This document shows, in pieces, positions 1 through 8,500 of a stretch of 64,000 nt of DNA. The notes under the pieces are model-generated. The model saw only the letters and a program-made list of their open reading frames with translations. It did no database searches and was not told where the DNA came from. This DNA comes from JAMQPK01 sp963761975 (GTDB taxonomy: Bacteria > Acidobacteriota > Vicinamibacteria > Vicinamibacterales > JAMQPK01), in assembly GCA_963761975.1 (NCBI GenBank), contig CAVXIR010000003.1:62001-126000 (forward strand), written 5' to 3'. The position numbers were made by a program, and so were the translations under genes. Within the stretch, counting starts at the first letter, position 1, and every line of letters starts with the position of its first letter.

Positions 1-1086
1 GTGCTCTTGCAGTTCCACAAGCAACTGCAGCGCATCAGCGGTTCGTTTTGCGTGGTGAACCCTTCGCCGCCGGTGATCGAGGTCCTGCAACTGAGCCGCC
101 TGGTCGAGATGCTCGTCGAGGGAGCGGCGCCAGTGGAAGCGCCCGCAGAATCGGGGCCGAAGATTCGCCGCGACGAACGTGATGGGATGGCGTTTGACGT
201 CTTCCAGCTCCACGCTGACGCCAAGTTGACGTGCCGGACAATCGGGAACCCACAGCCGCTGAGGAGCGCGACCTTCACGGCCGGCGAGTGCTCGAGTCTC
301 GGGTCGTTGACACCGGCAGTAGGGGTCGGCGTGGGCGCATTCGGCAGCGGATTCGACGACTGCCGGGGGCGTTTCGGCGAACTGCTGTCGGTTGCGGGCA
401 CTTCGGTGTACCAGCCCGCCGATGGCACAAACGTGGCGGACTATCTGCTCGGGACAGGCCCCTCGACTTCGCTCGGGACAGGCTCACGAGGGGCAGAGGT
501 GCAGGTCCTCTACTGTCTGGCCTGCGAAGGACGATTCGCGACGCTCATGCGCTTCGAGTCTCTCCAACCTGACATCACGATCGGCCTCACTCGTGTGCTC
601 GATGCCTGCCTCGACGAGGCCGGCGCCACGTCGATGGGCGTCGTGATGGCCGTGGAGGCGTCTGGGCTCATCGGTGCCGCCCTTCGCCGATCGCCGGCGG
701 GTCCGACGAACGGCGACCTCTTCGCGTTTCCCGAAATCCGGAGTCGGCTCTCGTTCACCGCCGAACGGGCATTTCCGCACAGCGTCGCGCTCATCGGCGG
801 CGTCGTCACACGCGCCCCAGCGGGTGCACGCCACCCGCTCCTTCGATCTGTCGGTGGCAGCCTCTACGGGCATCTGCACGCCGCGGCGTTCCGATTCCAT
901 CCCGTCAGAAAGGGTTTCATCGAGCTCGCACCGACGGTGACCGATCTCTTTGACGCCGACCGGCTTCTCGGCGTGCTCCACCTGCTCCACGACGATCGGG
1001 GCCCTGTCGGCGCCGGCGAAAGCGAGGTCATCCGCGGCGCCTGCTGGGTCGGGCCGATCGCGTCAGATTGGCTTGATGGAGTCTGA
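1..1086 (+). CDS. STAS-domain (anti-anti-sigma-like) protein, 5' end cut by window edge
   Basis: The first 40 visible residues look like the second half of a STAS domain: an amphipathic helix followed by CVVNPSPPVIEVLQLSRL, as in anti-sigma factor antagonists (SpoIIAA/RsbV family). The frame is open to base 1, so the GTG there is probably an internal valine and the N-terminus lies outside the window. The remaining 300 residues match nothing I recognise. They contain a palindromic DNA insert at 459-493 that is read in frame as a Gly/Ser/Thr-rich stretch. The gene ends 32 bases before the ABC permease. An RsbW-like kinase lies at 3698-4111, so a partner-switching pair is conceivable, but it is not shown by the sequence. 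Confidence 0.55.
   Translation: MLLQFHKQLQRISGSFCVVNPSPPVIEVLQLSRLVEMLVEGAAPVEAPAESGPKIRRDERDGMAFDVFQLHADAKLTCRTIGNPQPLRSATFTAGECSSLGSLTPAVGVGVGAFGSGFDDCRGRFGELLSVAGTSVYQPADGTNVADYLLGTGPSTSLGTGSRGAEVQVLYCLACEGRFATLMRFESLQPDITIGLTRVLDACLDEAGATSMGVVMAVEASGLIGAALRRSPAGPTNGDLFAFPEIRSRLSFTAERAFPHSVALIGGVVTRAPAGARHPLLRSVGGSLYGHLHAAAFRFHPVRKGFIELAPTVTDLFDADRLLGVLHLLHDDRGPVGAGESEVIRGACWVGPIASDWLDGV
459..493. repeat. Palindromic insert inside the STAS-protein gene
   Basis: CCCCTCG at 459-465 is complementary to CGAGGGG at 487-493, and the 13-mer GCTCGGGACAGGC occurs twice, at about 447 and 471. The insert keeps the frame. It resembles the short mobile palindromes seen in guaA, dnaX and the DUF1537 kinase of this window. 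Confidence 0.6.
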
Positions 1087-1118
1087 AATCTCGAATCTGG
1101 ACATCTGGAATCTGAAAA

Positions 1119-2051
1119 ATGCTGCTCCTCATCGGCGCGTTTACGATCGGGCTCATCCTGTCACTTCTGGCATTCGGCGTCTTCATCAGCTTTCGCATCT
1201 TCAGTTTTCCTGACATCACCACTGAAGGCTCGATTACGTTGGGTGGGGCTGTCACCGGAGTGCTGATCGTTGGCGGCATGAATCCCGTGCTGGCGACCGG
1301 CGTCGCATTCGTGGCGGGCGCCGTCGCGGGCGCGACAACGGGGGTGCTGCACACGAGGTTTCGCATCAACGGGCTCCTCGCGGGGATTCTGGTGATGACC
1401 GCGCTTTACTCGATCAACCTTCACGTCATGGGCAAGAGCAACTTGCCGCTGCTATCCGAGCGCACGCTCGCCTCGATGGCGGAGTCGGCCGGGCTTTCTG
1501 TGTTCGGAGCCGCGACGGTGTCATGGTTCGGCTGGGACGTGGCCACGCGCGACGTCGCTGTCCTCGTCCTTGCATTCGTCGCCGCGGCAACGGTAGGTAC
1601 CGTTCTCTACATCTTCCTCAAGACCAACCTCGGAACCGCTATGCAGGCCGCCGGCGACAACGCCCAGATGATTCGAGCGCTCGGCGTCAACGTGGACACG
1701 ATGATTGTGCTCGGGTTGGCTCTTGCGAATGGATTGGTTGCAACAGCCGGGGCGATTATGACTCAGTATCAGGGATTCGCCGACGTGCAGATGGGCATCG
1801 GCATGGTGGTCTGGGGTCTGGCCAGCCTGATCATCGGCGAGGCTCTCGTTGGCGTGCGCGATCTGGGTTTCGTCATCGTCGGAGCCATCATGGGCTCGGT
1901 GTTGTTCCGCCTTATTGTTGCGCTCGCGCTCCGCGGCGGACTCAATCCCAACGATCTGAAACTCATCACAGCCCTGTTCGTATTCCTGGCGCTTGTGCTC
2001 CCAGGCTTTCTCCGGCGGCTCAGGCAGCGGCTGCAAGTGGTGCAGGCGTGA
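1119..2051 (+). CDS. ABC transporter permease (COG4120 type)
   Basis: This 310-residue protein is hydrophobic throughout, with about eight or nine membrane spans, and fits the uncharacterised ABC permease family COG4120, related to TrpY-type and branched-chain permeases. The middle of the chain holds the conserved GTAMQAAGDNAQMIRALGVN loop, which in these permeases contacts the ATPase. It would form the inner-membrane channel for a small organic solute. The ATPase follows 26 bases downstream, so the two are co-transcribed. The periplasmic binding protein that usually accompanies them (COG2984) is not in the window and may lie upstream. The substrate cannot be told from the sequence. Confidence 0.85.
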   Translation: MLLLIGAFTIGLILSLLAFGVFISFRIFSFPDITTEGSITLGGAVTGVLIVGGMNPVLATGVAFVAGAVAGATTGVLHTRFRINGLLAGILVMTALYSINLHVMGKSNLPLLSERTLASMAESAGLSVFGAATVSWFGWDVATRDVAVLVLAFVAAATVGTVLYIFLKTNLGTAMQAAGDNAQMIRALGVNVDTMIVLGLALANGLVATAGAIMTQYQGFADVQMGIGMVVWGLASLIIGEALVGVRDLGFVIVGAIMGSVLFRLIVALALRGGLNPNDLKLITALFVFLALVLPGFLRRLRQRLQVVQA

Positions 2052-2077
2052 CGCGCGGTCCCAACGGCACACGCGCC

Positions 2078-2890
2078 ATGTTGACGATCCAAGGGGCCCG
2101 CAAGACGTTCAACGCGGGCACGCCCAACGAGGTGCGAGCGCTGCAAGGTGTCGATCTGACCGTAGACGAGGGATCGTTCGTCATCGTCATCGGTACGAAC
2201 GGCTCGGGGAAGTCCACGCTCCTGAACGCCGTGGCAGGGGGTTTCCTGCTCGATACCGGCACCATCACGCTCGACGGCGCGAACATCACCTCGTGGCCCG
2301 AGCACCGGCGGGCGCGGCTGATTGGCCGCGTGTTCCAGAACCCGTTCAGTGGAACGGCGCCGTCAATGTCGATTGCCGAAAACCTGGCGCTGGCGGCGCG
2401 TCGCGGCGCACCGCGTGGGCTCGGGTGGGCGCTCACGGGATCGATGCGGAACGAGCTCGGCGATCGGATCCGTCAGCTCAACATGCGACTCGAAGATCGA
2501 TTGGACAATCCTATCGGCAGCTTGTCAGGTGGACAGCGTCAGGCGCTCACTCTCTTGATGGCGTCGTGGATCAAACCCCGGCTCTTGTTGCTCGACGAGC
2601 ACACAGCGGCTCTCGATCCCCGTACAGCTGACCAGGTCATCCAATTGAGCACGGAGATCGTCGCCCGCGATCGCCTGACGACGCTGATGGTGACGCATTC
2701 GATGCAGCAGGCGGTGGGCCTGGGCGATCGCCTCGTGATGATGCACCGTGGCGAGGTGCTGCACGACTTCCGCGGTACGGAAAAGGCGCGGTTGCGCGCC
2801 GACGATCTGCTGGCGCGGTTCGAGGACGTGCGTCGCTCGGAGCAACTGGACGAGTCCGCGGCCGCAATGCTCGAGCGCTTGTACGTCTAG
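2078..2890 (+). CDS. ABC transporter ATP-binding protein (COG1101 type)
   Basis: This 270-residue ATPase powers the permease encoded just upstream. It has a Walker A motif GTNGSGKST near residue 45, the signature LSGGQRQAL, a Walker B motif LLLLDEHTAALDP and a switch histidine in VTHS. The DEHTAALDP form of Walker B is typical of COG1101, the usual partner of COG4120 permeases. The ATG at 2078 was chosen because it begins the canonical MLTIQGARKTF start; the frame stays open far upstream only because it runs out of frame under the permease gene. It is cytoplasmic and membrane-associated. Confidence 0.88.
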   Translation: MLTIQGARKTFNAGTPNEVRALQGVDLTVDEGSFVIVIGTNGSGKSTLLNAVAGGFLLDTGTITLDGANITSWPEHRRARLIGRVFQNPFSGTAPSMSIAENLALAARRGAPRGLGWALTGSMRNELGDRIRQLNMRLEDRLDNPIGSLSGGQRQALTLLMASWIKPRLLLLDEHTAALDPRTADQVIQLSTEIVARDRLTTLMVTHSMQQAVGLGDRLVMMHRGEVLHDFRGTEKARLRADDLLARFEDVRRSEQLDESAAAMLERLYV

Positions 2891-3123
2891 GCCGCGTTTT
2901 TCACACAGCCTTGGACGGAGTGTCCGGAGCGTTTCCTTGTAGCAAACCGAGCCTTCCGTCGAACACGCGCCGGTCCGGTGCCGCGGCGGTCAGCCCCACC
3001 GCGTCTGTCGCCGACCCGTGGCGCAGGGCAACGTCATCCCTGATAGTGTCATGCGCACGTCACGCCAGAATACAGACAGCCACGCTGAGAGGAGTGTTCG
3101 CCCTGGTGCCGCGGCCAGTCGTC

Positions 3124-3326
3124 GCGGCAGGGCACGCCGCCGGCGGTCACGAACCAGCTCGACGAGGCGGGAAAATGCATCTTCGCGGCCCACTCCGAGT
3201 CCGCGATGGGAGCGCCCTTCGCTCAGCTCCCAACGCTTCGTACGCGCTGCAGATGCATTTTCCGGTCACGGGAGTACGTCGCCTCGCTCGCGATGGTTCG
3301 CGACCGCCGCCTGCGTGCCCCGCCGC
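3124..3326. repeat. Long imperfect palindrome I (candidate structured RNA or non-autonomous element)
   Basis: The gene-free stretch 2891-3697 contains two large inverted repeats. In the first, GCGGCAGGGCACGC (3124-3137) pairs with GCGTGCCCCGCCGC (3313-3326). GGCGGTCACGAACCA pairs with TGGTTCGCGACCGCC. GAAAATGCATCT (3171-3182) pairs perfectly with AGATGCATTTTC (3251-3262). A smaller hairpin, GGGAGC/GCTCCC, sits near the centre. Reading frames are open on both strands, but none looks like a protein. In 2891-3123 I see nothing definite. Confidence 0.7.
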
Positions 3327-3403
3327 AGCGCAGTGGTGGTCGCCCACCGGCGCGACGTTGCCCAGAGCCGAGCGGCTACAGGCCAGACGAAGGGGTAGCC
3401 GTC

Positions 3404-3594
3404 CGTCGCGGGTGGGTGATGGCTGGCGGTCGATAGGTCACAGCCCGACGGCGTCAGTCCAAAAAACAACGGCGGCGGCCACCTCCGCGGACGACCAACC
3501 TTGGTCCGCCGCGCCATGGCAGAGAGCGATATCGCCGCCGCGTTGTTTTTCCGGGCTCTCGACCGCGACCGCCAGCTATCACCCACGCGCGATG
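3404..3594. repeat. Long imperfect palindrome II
   Basis: CGTCGCGGGTGGGTGATGGC, continuing to 3432, is the near-perfect reverse complement of 3566-3594. AAAAAACAACGGCGGCGG (3461-3478) matches the reverse complement of 3533-3550. A third hairpin with GACCAA/TTGGTC lies in the centre, near 3490-3507. The structure starts about 80 bases after palindrome I and its sequence is different. It could be a transcribed hairpin or half of a mobile element. Confidence 0.7.
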
Positions 3595-3697
3595 GACGAC
3601 TCGCCGTCGCTACGCAGATACCGAAAACGCTCTAGCCGGACCCCTCCCAGTGTTGATACGCTCAAGCGAACCGAGAATCATGCGGGGCATCCGAGGG

Positions 3698-4111
3698 TCA
3701 TATCCGCTTGACCAGCACGAGCCGATTCTGGTTGTCGCGGCGCTCGTACGTCATCTTGTCGGACACCGACAGCAGGAGATGAATGCCGAGGCCGCCGATT
3801 GGCCGCTCTTCCAAAGGCAGTTTCAGATCAGGTGGGGGTATCGTCAACGGATTGAATTCCCGCCCGTCATCGACCACCGTGACAATGAGGTGTCCATCTG
3901 CGATTTGCAGTTCAACGTCGATGACGTGTTCGCGCGAATCCGAGTAGGCGTACTTGACGCAGTTGGTGACGAGCTCGTCGACGGCGAGGTTGACGAACCA
4001 GACGTCGGTAGCGGACCCTTGTCTTGCCATCAGCCAGTCGGTTGCCGCGTCCATGGCCGGCGCAATGGCGTCGATCGAATTCTTGATGTGCAGACTGATG
4101 CGCTCGGACAT
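3698..4111 (-). CDS. RsbW-like anti-sigma factor / ATP-binding serine kinase
   Basis: This 137-residue protein is a stand-alone HATPase_c_2 domain. The N box is in NLAVDELVTNCVKYAY, the G1 box in VDDGREFNP and the G2 box in PIGGLGIHLL. Proteins of this family bind a sigma factor or another partner and release it when an unphosphorylated STAS-domain protein binds; they phosphorylate that STAS protein. The length is normal for the family. The gene is separated from the small-gene set at 4165-5022 by about 50 bases on the same strand. No cognate sigma factor or phosphatase is visible nearby. Confidence 0.88.
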   Translation of the reverse strand: MSERISLHIKNSIDAIAPAMDAATDWLMARQGSATDVWFVNLAVDELVTNCVKYAYSDSREHVIDVELQIADGHLIVTVVDDGREFNPLTIPPPDLKLPLEERPIGGLGIHLLLSVSDKMTYERRDNQNRLVLVKRI

Positions 4112-4164
4112 CTCTCCGAAGGCATGAGTCTAATTCCTAGTCGGTGCGGAATGAAAGTTGCCGG

Positions 4165-4305
4165 TCAGCGATCCTGGTGTTCGCGATGCTCCTGAAGCCA
4201 TCGCACACTGATGCTGCCAAGATCTTTCCCACGAAAGGGCCTACGGCGGTACATCCAGATCGTCAAGGCAACGGCGGCGACAGGCACCCAAAGAAGTTCC
4301 ATCAT
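4165..4305 (-). CDS. 46-residue single-span membrane protein, unknown
   Basis: This very small gene starts at one of two tandem ATG codons (4305 or 4302), with GGGAG about six bases upstream. The product begins MMELLWVPVAAVALTIWMYR, which gives one transmembrane helix, followed by a basic, charged tail ending REHQDR. It is the last of four small minus-strand genes (5022 down to 4165). I do not recognise the family. The ribosome binding site, the sensible hydrophobic-then-basic layout and the position after coupled genes support it as a real gene. Confidence 0.55.
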   Translation of the reverse strand: MMELLWVPVAAVALTIWMYRRRPFRGKDLGSISVRWLQEHREHQDR

Positions 4306-4366
4306 CACAGTCTCCCGTGGCCGCTCTCGGTGAGTGACATGCGAAGTGCGTTTCTTTCTCGGTAGG

Positions 4367-4543
4367 CTAGCTTGTCAACAGCTCGTTGCTGACCGTCGTC
4401 CTGCGCGACTGATCCGGCTCGCCACTCGCGACATCCGTTTTCTTTCGAAGCCTGGCCACCAGCAACCGAACGCGCTGCCGATACAGCAGCTTGCGCTTTC
4501 GGTTCTTCTGGAATCGAGCCCGGTCGCCATTCAGTTGTGACAT
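4367..4543 (-). CDS. 58-residue basic protein, unknown
   Basis: The ATG follows directly on the TAA stop of the upstream 85-residue gene, with no spacer. The GGAG of its ribosome binding site lies inside the end of that gene. The product starts MSQLNGDRARFQKNRKRKLL and is rich in Arg and Lys over its first 35 residues, suggesting nucleic-acid or ribosome contact. Small proteins of this arrangement occur in other bacteria, as far as I recall, without an assigned function. I cannot assign one here. Confidence 0.6.
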   Translation of the reverse strand: MSQLNGDRARFQKNRKRKLLYRQRVRLLVARLRKKTDVASGEPDQSRRTTVSNELLTS

Positions 4544-4801
4544 TTATTCTCCGCTCGCTTCCGCATCCGGCCGCGCCAGTTCAGATGCGGCTCCGTGTCG
4601 CCGCCGGCGATGCTCGAGGAAGTCGGCGTAGGGCACGACCTCCGATGGAGCGACAGGCATCGGCGTCTGTTCAGTTTCGACCGACGGCATCATCGGTATC
4701 GCCGCCCTCACACCGCTGTCGTCTTCAAAATCGTCGACTACTCTTGCCGGGCTTGGAACTGCCGTCGGATTGAAAGGCCCTGTCACGTGCGGCAGCTTCA
4801 T
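4544..4801 (-). CDS. 85-residue hypothetical protein
   Basis: The chosen start is the ATG at 4801, giving MKLPHVTGPFNPTAVPSPAR. This ATG overlaps the TGA stop of the upstream 74-residue gene in an ATGA arrangement, which supports translational coupling. The protein is proline-rich in its first half and has a charged C-terminal helix containing FLEHRRRRHG. There is no signal peptide or membrane span. The frame stays open further upstream, but that part runs antisense-like through the previous gene. Function unknown. Confidence 0.55.
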   Translation of the reverse strand: MKLPHVTGPFNPTAVPSPARVVDDFEDDSGVRAAIPMMPSVETEQTPMPVAPSEVVPYADFLEHRRRRHGAASELARPDAEASGE

Positions 4802-5022
4802 GACCGCCCATCCTTTGTCGTGGTGGAATGAAGGACCTCTGTCACCGTCGGTGATGGCGCACCAGCTCGCATGAACATGATGACGACCAGTGGTGCTACA
4901 CCGAGCGCCAGCAGGAACGCGCTCGTGGAGCGGTCGGCGTCCATGCCAACGCTGGACACGACGATGATAGCGAGCGCTGCGAGCCAGCCGTAAATCCACG
5001 TTGAAGAAATGTTATTGAACAT
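4798..5022 (-). CDS. 74-residue two-span membrane protein, unknown
   Basis: This is the first gene of the small minus-strand set. A clear AGGAGGG ribosome binding site lies eight bases before the ATG at 5022. The product has two hydrophobic stretches, YGWLAALAIIVVSSVG and FLLALGVAPLVVIMFM, separated by a short polar loop, so it probably forms a membrane hairpin. The polar tail ends TTTKDGRS. Its stop overlaps the next start. The family is unknown to me. Confidence 0.6.
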   Translation of the reverse strand: MFNNISSTWIYGWLAALAIIVVSSVGMDADRSTSAFLLALGVAPLVVIMFMRAGAPSPTVTEVLHSTTTKDGRS

Positions 5023-5303
5023 GATGCCGTCCCTCCTTCGGGTCGGTCCTGAATGAGTGGTGATGGAGCTTTCGTGTGCGCTCCGATCAATGGCCGAAGT
5101 GGGCCTGTCGGCGCGCACCCATAGGAGGGGGCACTGCTCGAACGCTGGCGGGCTCAGTGCGGTCTAACGAATTCAGTATACACGATTCGACGGTAAGGCG
5201 TTGGGGGGCGGCCAGTAGGCGTATACTTGATCATCGTTCCGCTTTCCTGAGCTCTGCGGCCATTTCGGCCTTAGCCCTCACCAAAGCACATTCCCGAGGG
5301 CTT

Positions 5304-5522
5304 GTGAAAGACTCCCTTACCCGCTCCAAGTTTGGTGTCGCATCCGGCTCATCTGCGGTGTACAGCGCACCCGGGTCCTGTCCGATCTGTCAATCGGCAT
5401 CGATCGTCACGACGGCGAAGATTCCGGATGCCGAGAGCTATTGGCGCTGCACGGCCTGCGGCGAGGTCTGGAATGATGCGCGGCGCCCGTCGCAGCAAAG
5501 CCGAGCGCGGCCGTGGCGATGA
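5304..5522 (+). CDS. Small zinc-ribbon protein
   Basis: The C-terminal 50 residues carry two CxxC knuckles, CPICQ and CTACGEVW, spaced as in a zinc ribbon. Between them lies the conserved-looking stretch TTAKIPDAESYWR. I recall similar 50-70-residue proteins from acidobacterial genomes, without a known role. The GTG at 5304 is a tentative start; the GTG at 5358, closer to the ribbon, is an alternative. The gene ends 16 bases before the glucan synthase start. DNA or RNA binding is plausible but unproven. Confidence 0.6.
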   Translation: MKDSLTRSKFGVASGSSAVYSAPGSCPICQSASIVTTAKIPDAESYWRCTACGEVWNDARRPSQQSRARPWR

Positions 5523-5538
5523 TCAGCCCGCTGACTTC

Positions 5539-8500
5539 ATGAGCTTCCGTACGGGTTGGTTGAGTCCGGCGCCAACCGAGAAGCCACTTCGAGACGAACT
5601 TCTCAGCATCGAACGACTCGAAGAGCGTGCCCTGACGCTCGCCGCCAGCTTCACGGTCAATCCGAGCCGACGCCGAGCGCGCAACATCTTCCCCCGGTTC
5701 GAGGACAACGCCCGCGTTCTGCGCGACGCCTATCGCACCCTGGCGGACGACGTCAGAACCGGCCAGTTCGTGGCGTCGGCCGGAGAATGGCTCCTCGACA
5801 ATTTCTACCTCGTCACGGCCGAGATCACCGACATCCGCCGCGACCTGCCGCGCACCTTCTTTCATGAGCTGCCGTCGCTGGCTTCGCGCGAGCACCCTGG
5901 GCAGGCCCGCATCTACGCCGTCGCGCTCGAGATTCTGCGACATAGCGACAGCCGATTGGACCGGCAGCAACTGACGAGGTTCCTCAACAGTTATCAGCGC
6001 GTATCGCCCCTAACCCTTGGAGAGCTCTGGGCGTGGCCCAGCATGCTGAAGCTCGCGCTCCTCGAAAATCTGCGTCGCTTGACCGACGAGGTTCTGGCGG
6101 CACGCGGCCAGCGGCGCGCCGCCGATCAATACGTCTCACAAATCGAGCAACGATTTGACCAGGGCGCGGTCCAGCTCCCTGCGCTCGCCGACCCGACATT
6201 CGTCGTTCAACTGCTCCATCGTGTTCGCGAGTACGGAGTGCGTCTCTCACCGATTCGAACGGCCGTCGACGAACATCTGGCGTCGCGGCAGACCACCGCC
6301 GAGGACGTGATTCGCGGCGAGCACCAGCGACAGGGTGTGGCGCAGGCCTCGGTGGCGAACGTGATCACGAGTCTCCGCACCTGTGCCGGGCTCGACTGGC
6401 AGGAATACGTCGAGTCGGTAAGCCTCGTTGAACAGGTGCTCCGCCGCGATCCGGCCGATGCGTACGGACGGATGGACTTTCTCAGCCGCGACCGGCAGCG
6501 GCAGGCGGTCGAGGGCCTGGCTGAACCGAGCGGCGAAGCGCAGGTACGTGTCGCCTTGAGGGCCGTCGAAAGCGCGCGCCAGGCGTCAGCCGCCGGCACG
6601 ACGACTGATCGAGCCGCGCATGTTGGTTATCACCTGATCGATCGAGGACGCCGCGACCTCGAGTCGGACGTGGCCTACGTGCCCGGTGCCCTCAACCGGA
6701 CGCTCGGGTTCCTCTCGACGCACGCCTCTGGTGTTTATCTCGGCACGATCGCGATCTCCACTGTCGCTCTACTCTCTCTCGGGGTTGAATACGGTCGGCA
6801 GGCTGGAGCTTCGTCGATCGTCCAGGTCGGAATTGCGCTGTTGCTGCTCCTCCCCGCGAGCGAAGTAGCGATCTCGTGCATCCAGCGACTGATCGCCCGT
6901 CTGATTCCGCCGCAACGACTGCCGCGCCTGGATTTCTCTGCAGGTGTGCCGGAGAGCGCCCGGACGATGGTCATCGTGCCGACGATGCTGACGAGCGCCA
7001 CCGGCGTCGATACGCTGCTGACACACGTCGAGGTTCTTGCGCTGGGCAACCTCGATCCGTGCGTCCATTTCGCGATTCTGACGGATTTTGCCGATGCCGG
7101 CACACGGGCCACGCCCGGCGACGCGGCGATCCTCGAACGCGCACGTACGGGCGTCGAGATCCTCAATCTCAAGCTTGGTGCGGATCATGCCGATCGGTTC
7201 TTCCTGTTCCACCGCGGGCGGCAGTGGAACGTGAAGGAGCGAGTGTGGATGGGATGGGAACGGAAGCGAGGCAAGATCGAGGAGTTCAATCGCCTGCTGC
7301 GTGGCGCCACCGACACGAGCTTTTCGACGCAAGTCGGGAATCTGGACGTGCTCCCTTCGGTGCGGTATTGCATCACGCTCGACTCCGACACGCTGCTGCC
7401 GCGGGACGCCGCCAGACAGCTCATCGGCATCATCGAGCACCCGCTGAATCGTCCTCGCTTCGACGCCGCAGTCGGACGAGTGACGGAGGGGTACGGCATC
7501 CTGCAACCTCGCGTCAGCGTCACCATGTCCAGCGCGGCGGGATCGCTCTTCGCGCGGACCTACGCTGGTCACACAGGCGTCGATCCCTATACGACCGCGG
7601 TCTCGGATATCTATCAGGATCTTTTTCACGAAGGCATCTTCACAGGCAAGGGCCTGTACGACGTCGACGCATTCATCGCGTCGCTCGAGCACCGTGTGCC
7701 GGTGAACGCGTTGCTCTCGCACGATCTGTTCGAGGGACTCTACGCGCGCACGGCGCTCGCCACCGACGTCGAGCTGGTTGATGACTACCCGTCGAGCGTC
7801 CTCGCTCACGCACGTCGCCAGCATCGCTGGGTGCGCGGCGACTGGCAGATCCTGTGGTGGCTGTTACCGTTCGTGCCGTCTCGCTCTGGCCTGAAGCGCA
7901 ACCGCCTGCCGCTTCTGGCCCGCTGGAAGATTCTCGACAACCTGCGACGGAGTTTATTGCCACCGGCAGCCGTCGCCCTGCTCCTGCTCGGCTGGAGTGT
8001 GCTCCCGGGGAACCCGATCGTGTGGACTGTCGCCGGCCTGGCGAGTCTGGCATTGCCGATCGTGTTTACAGCGTTCGCGCTCCTCGCGGCTCCGCGCCCG
8101 AACCAGTCGTGGTTCGTCCACCTGCGCGTGGTGAGTGACGATGTCGCGACGGCTGCGGCGCGTTCGGGCCTTCAGCTTGCCGTTCTGGCAAGCGACGCGT
8201 ACGAGAGGCTGCACGCCATCGGCATTACGCTCGTTCGCCTCGGCATCACGCAACACCGGTTGCTGGAGTGGGAAACCGCAGCCGCGAGTGCCGCTCGGAG
8301 CGGGGCGCCGCAATTCGGAGCATTCGTCAAGGCGATGCTGGCCAGCCCAGTGCTCGCAACGGGAGCGTTCGTGCTTGTCGCGGTCGCGCGTCCGGAGGCG
8401 TTGCCGGTTGCGCTTCCGATTCTCGTTGCGTGGGCCGTCGCACCGGTCATCGCGTTCACCTTGAGCCGCCCGCCACCTCGCCGGCGCACCGCGCTGACTC

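Noticed and set aside
2042..2077. Upstream extension of the ABC ATPase
   Set aside because: The frame is open back to 1523, but it overlaps the permease gene in another frame and encodes no recognisable domain. The family N-terminus begins at the ATG at 2078.
2911..3711. 266-codon plus-strand open frame
   Set aside because: It spans the two palindromes. Frames are open on both strands there, the translation is low-complexity Arg/Ser/Pro-rich without any motif, and there is no ribosome binding site.
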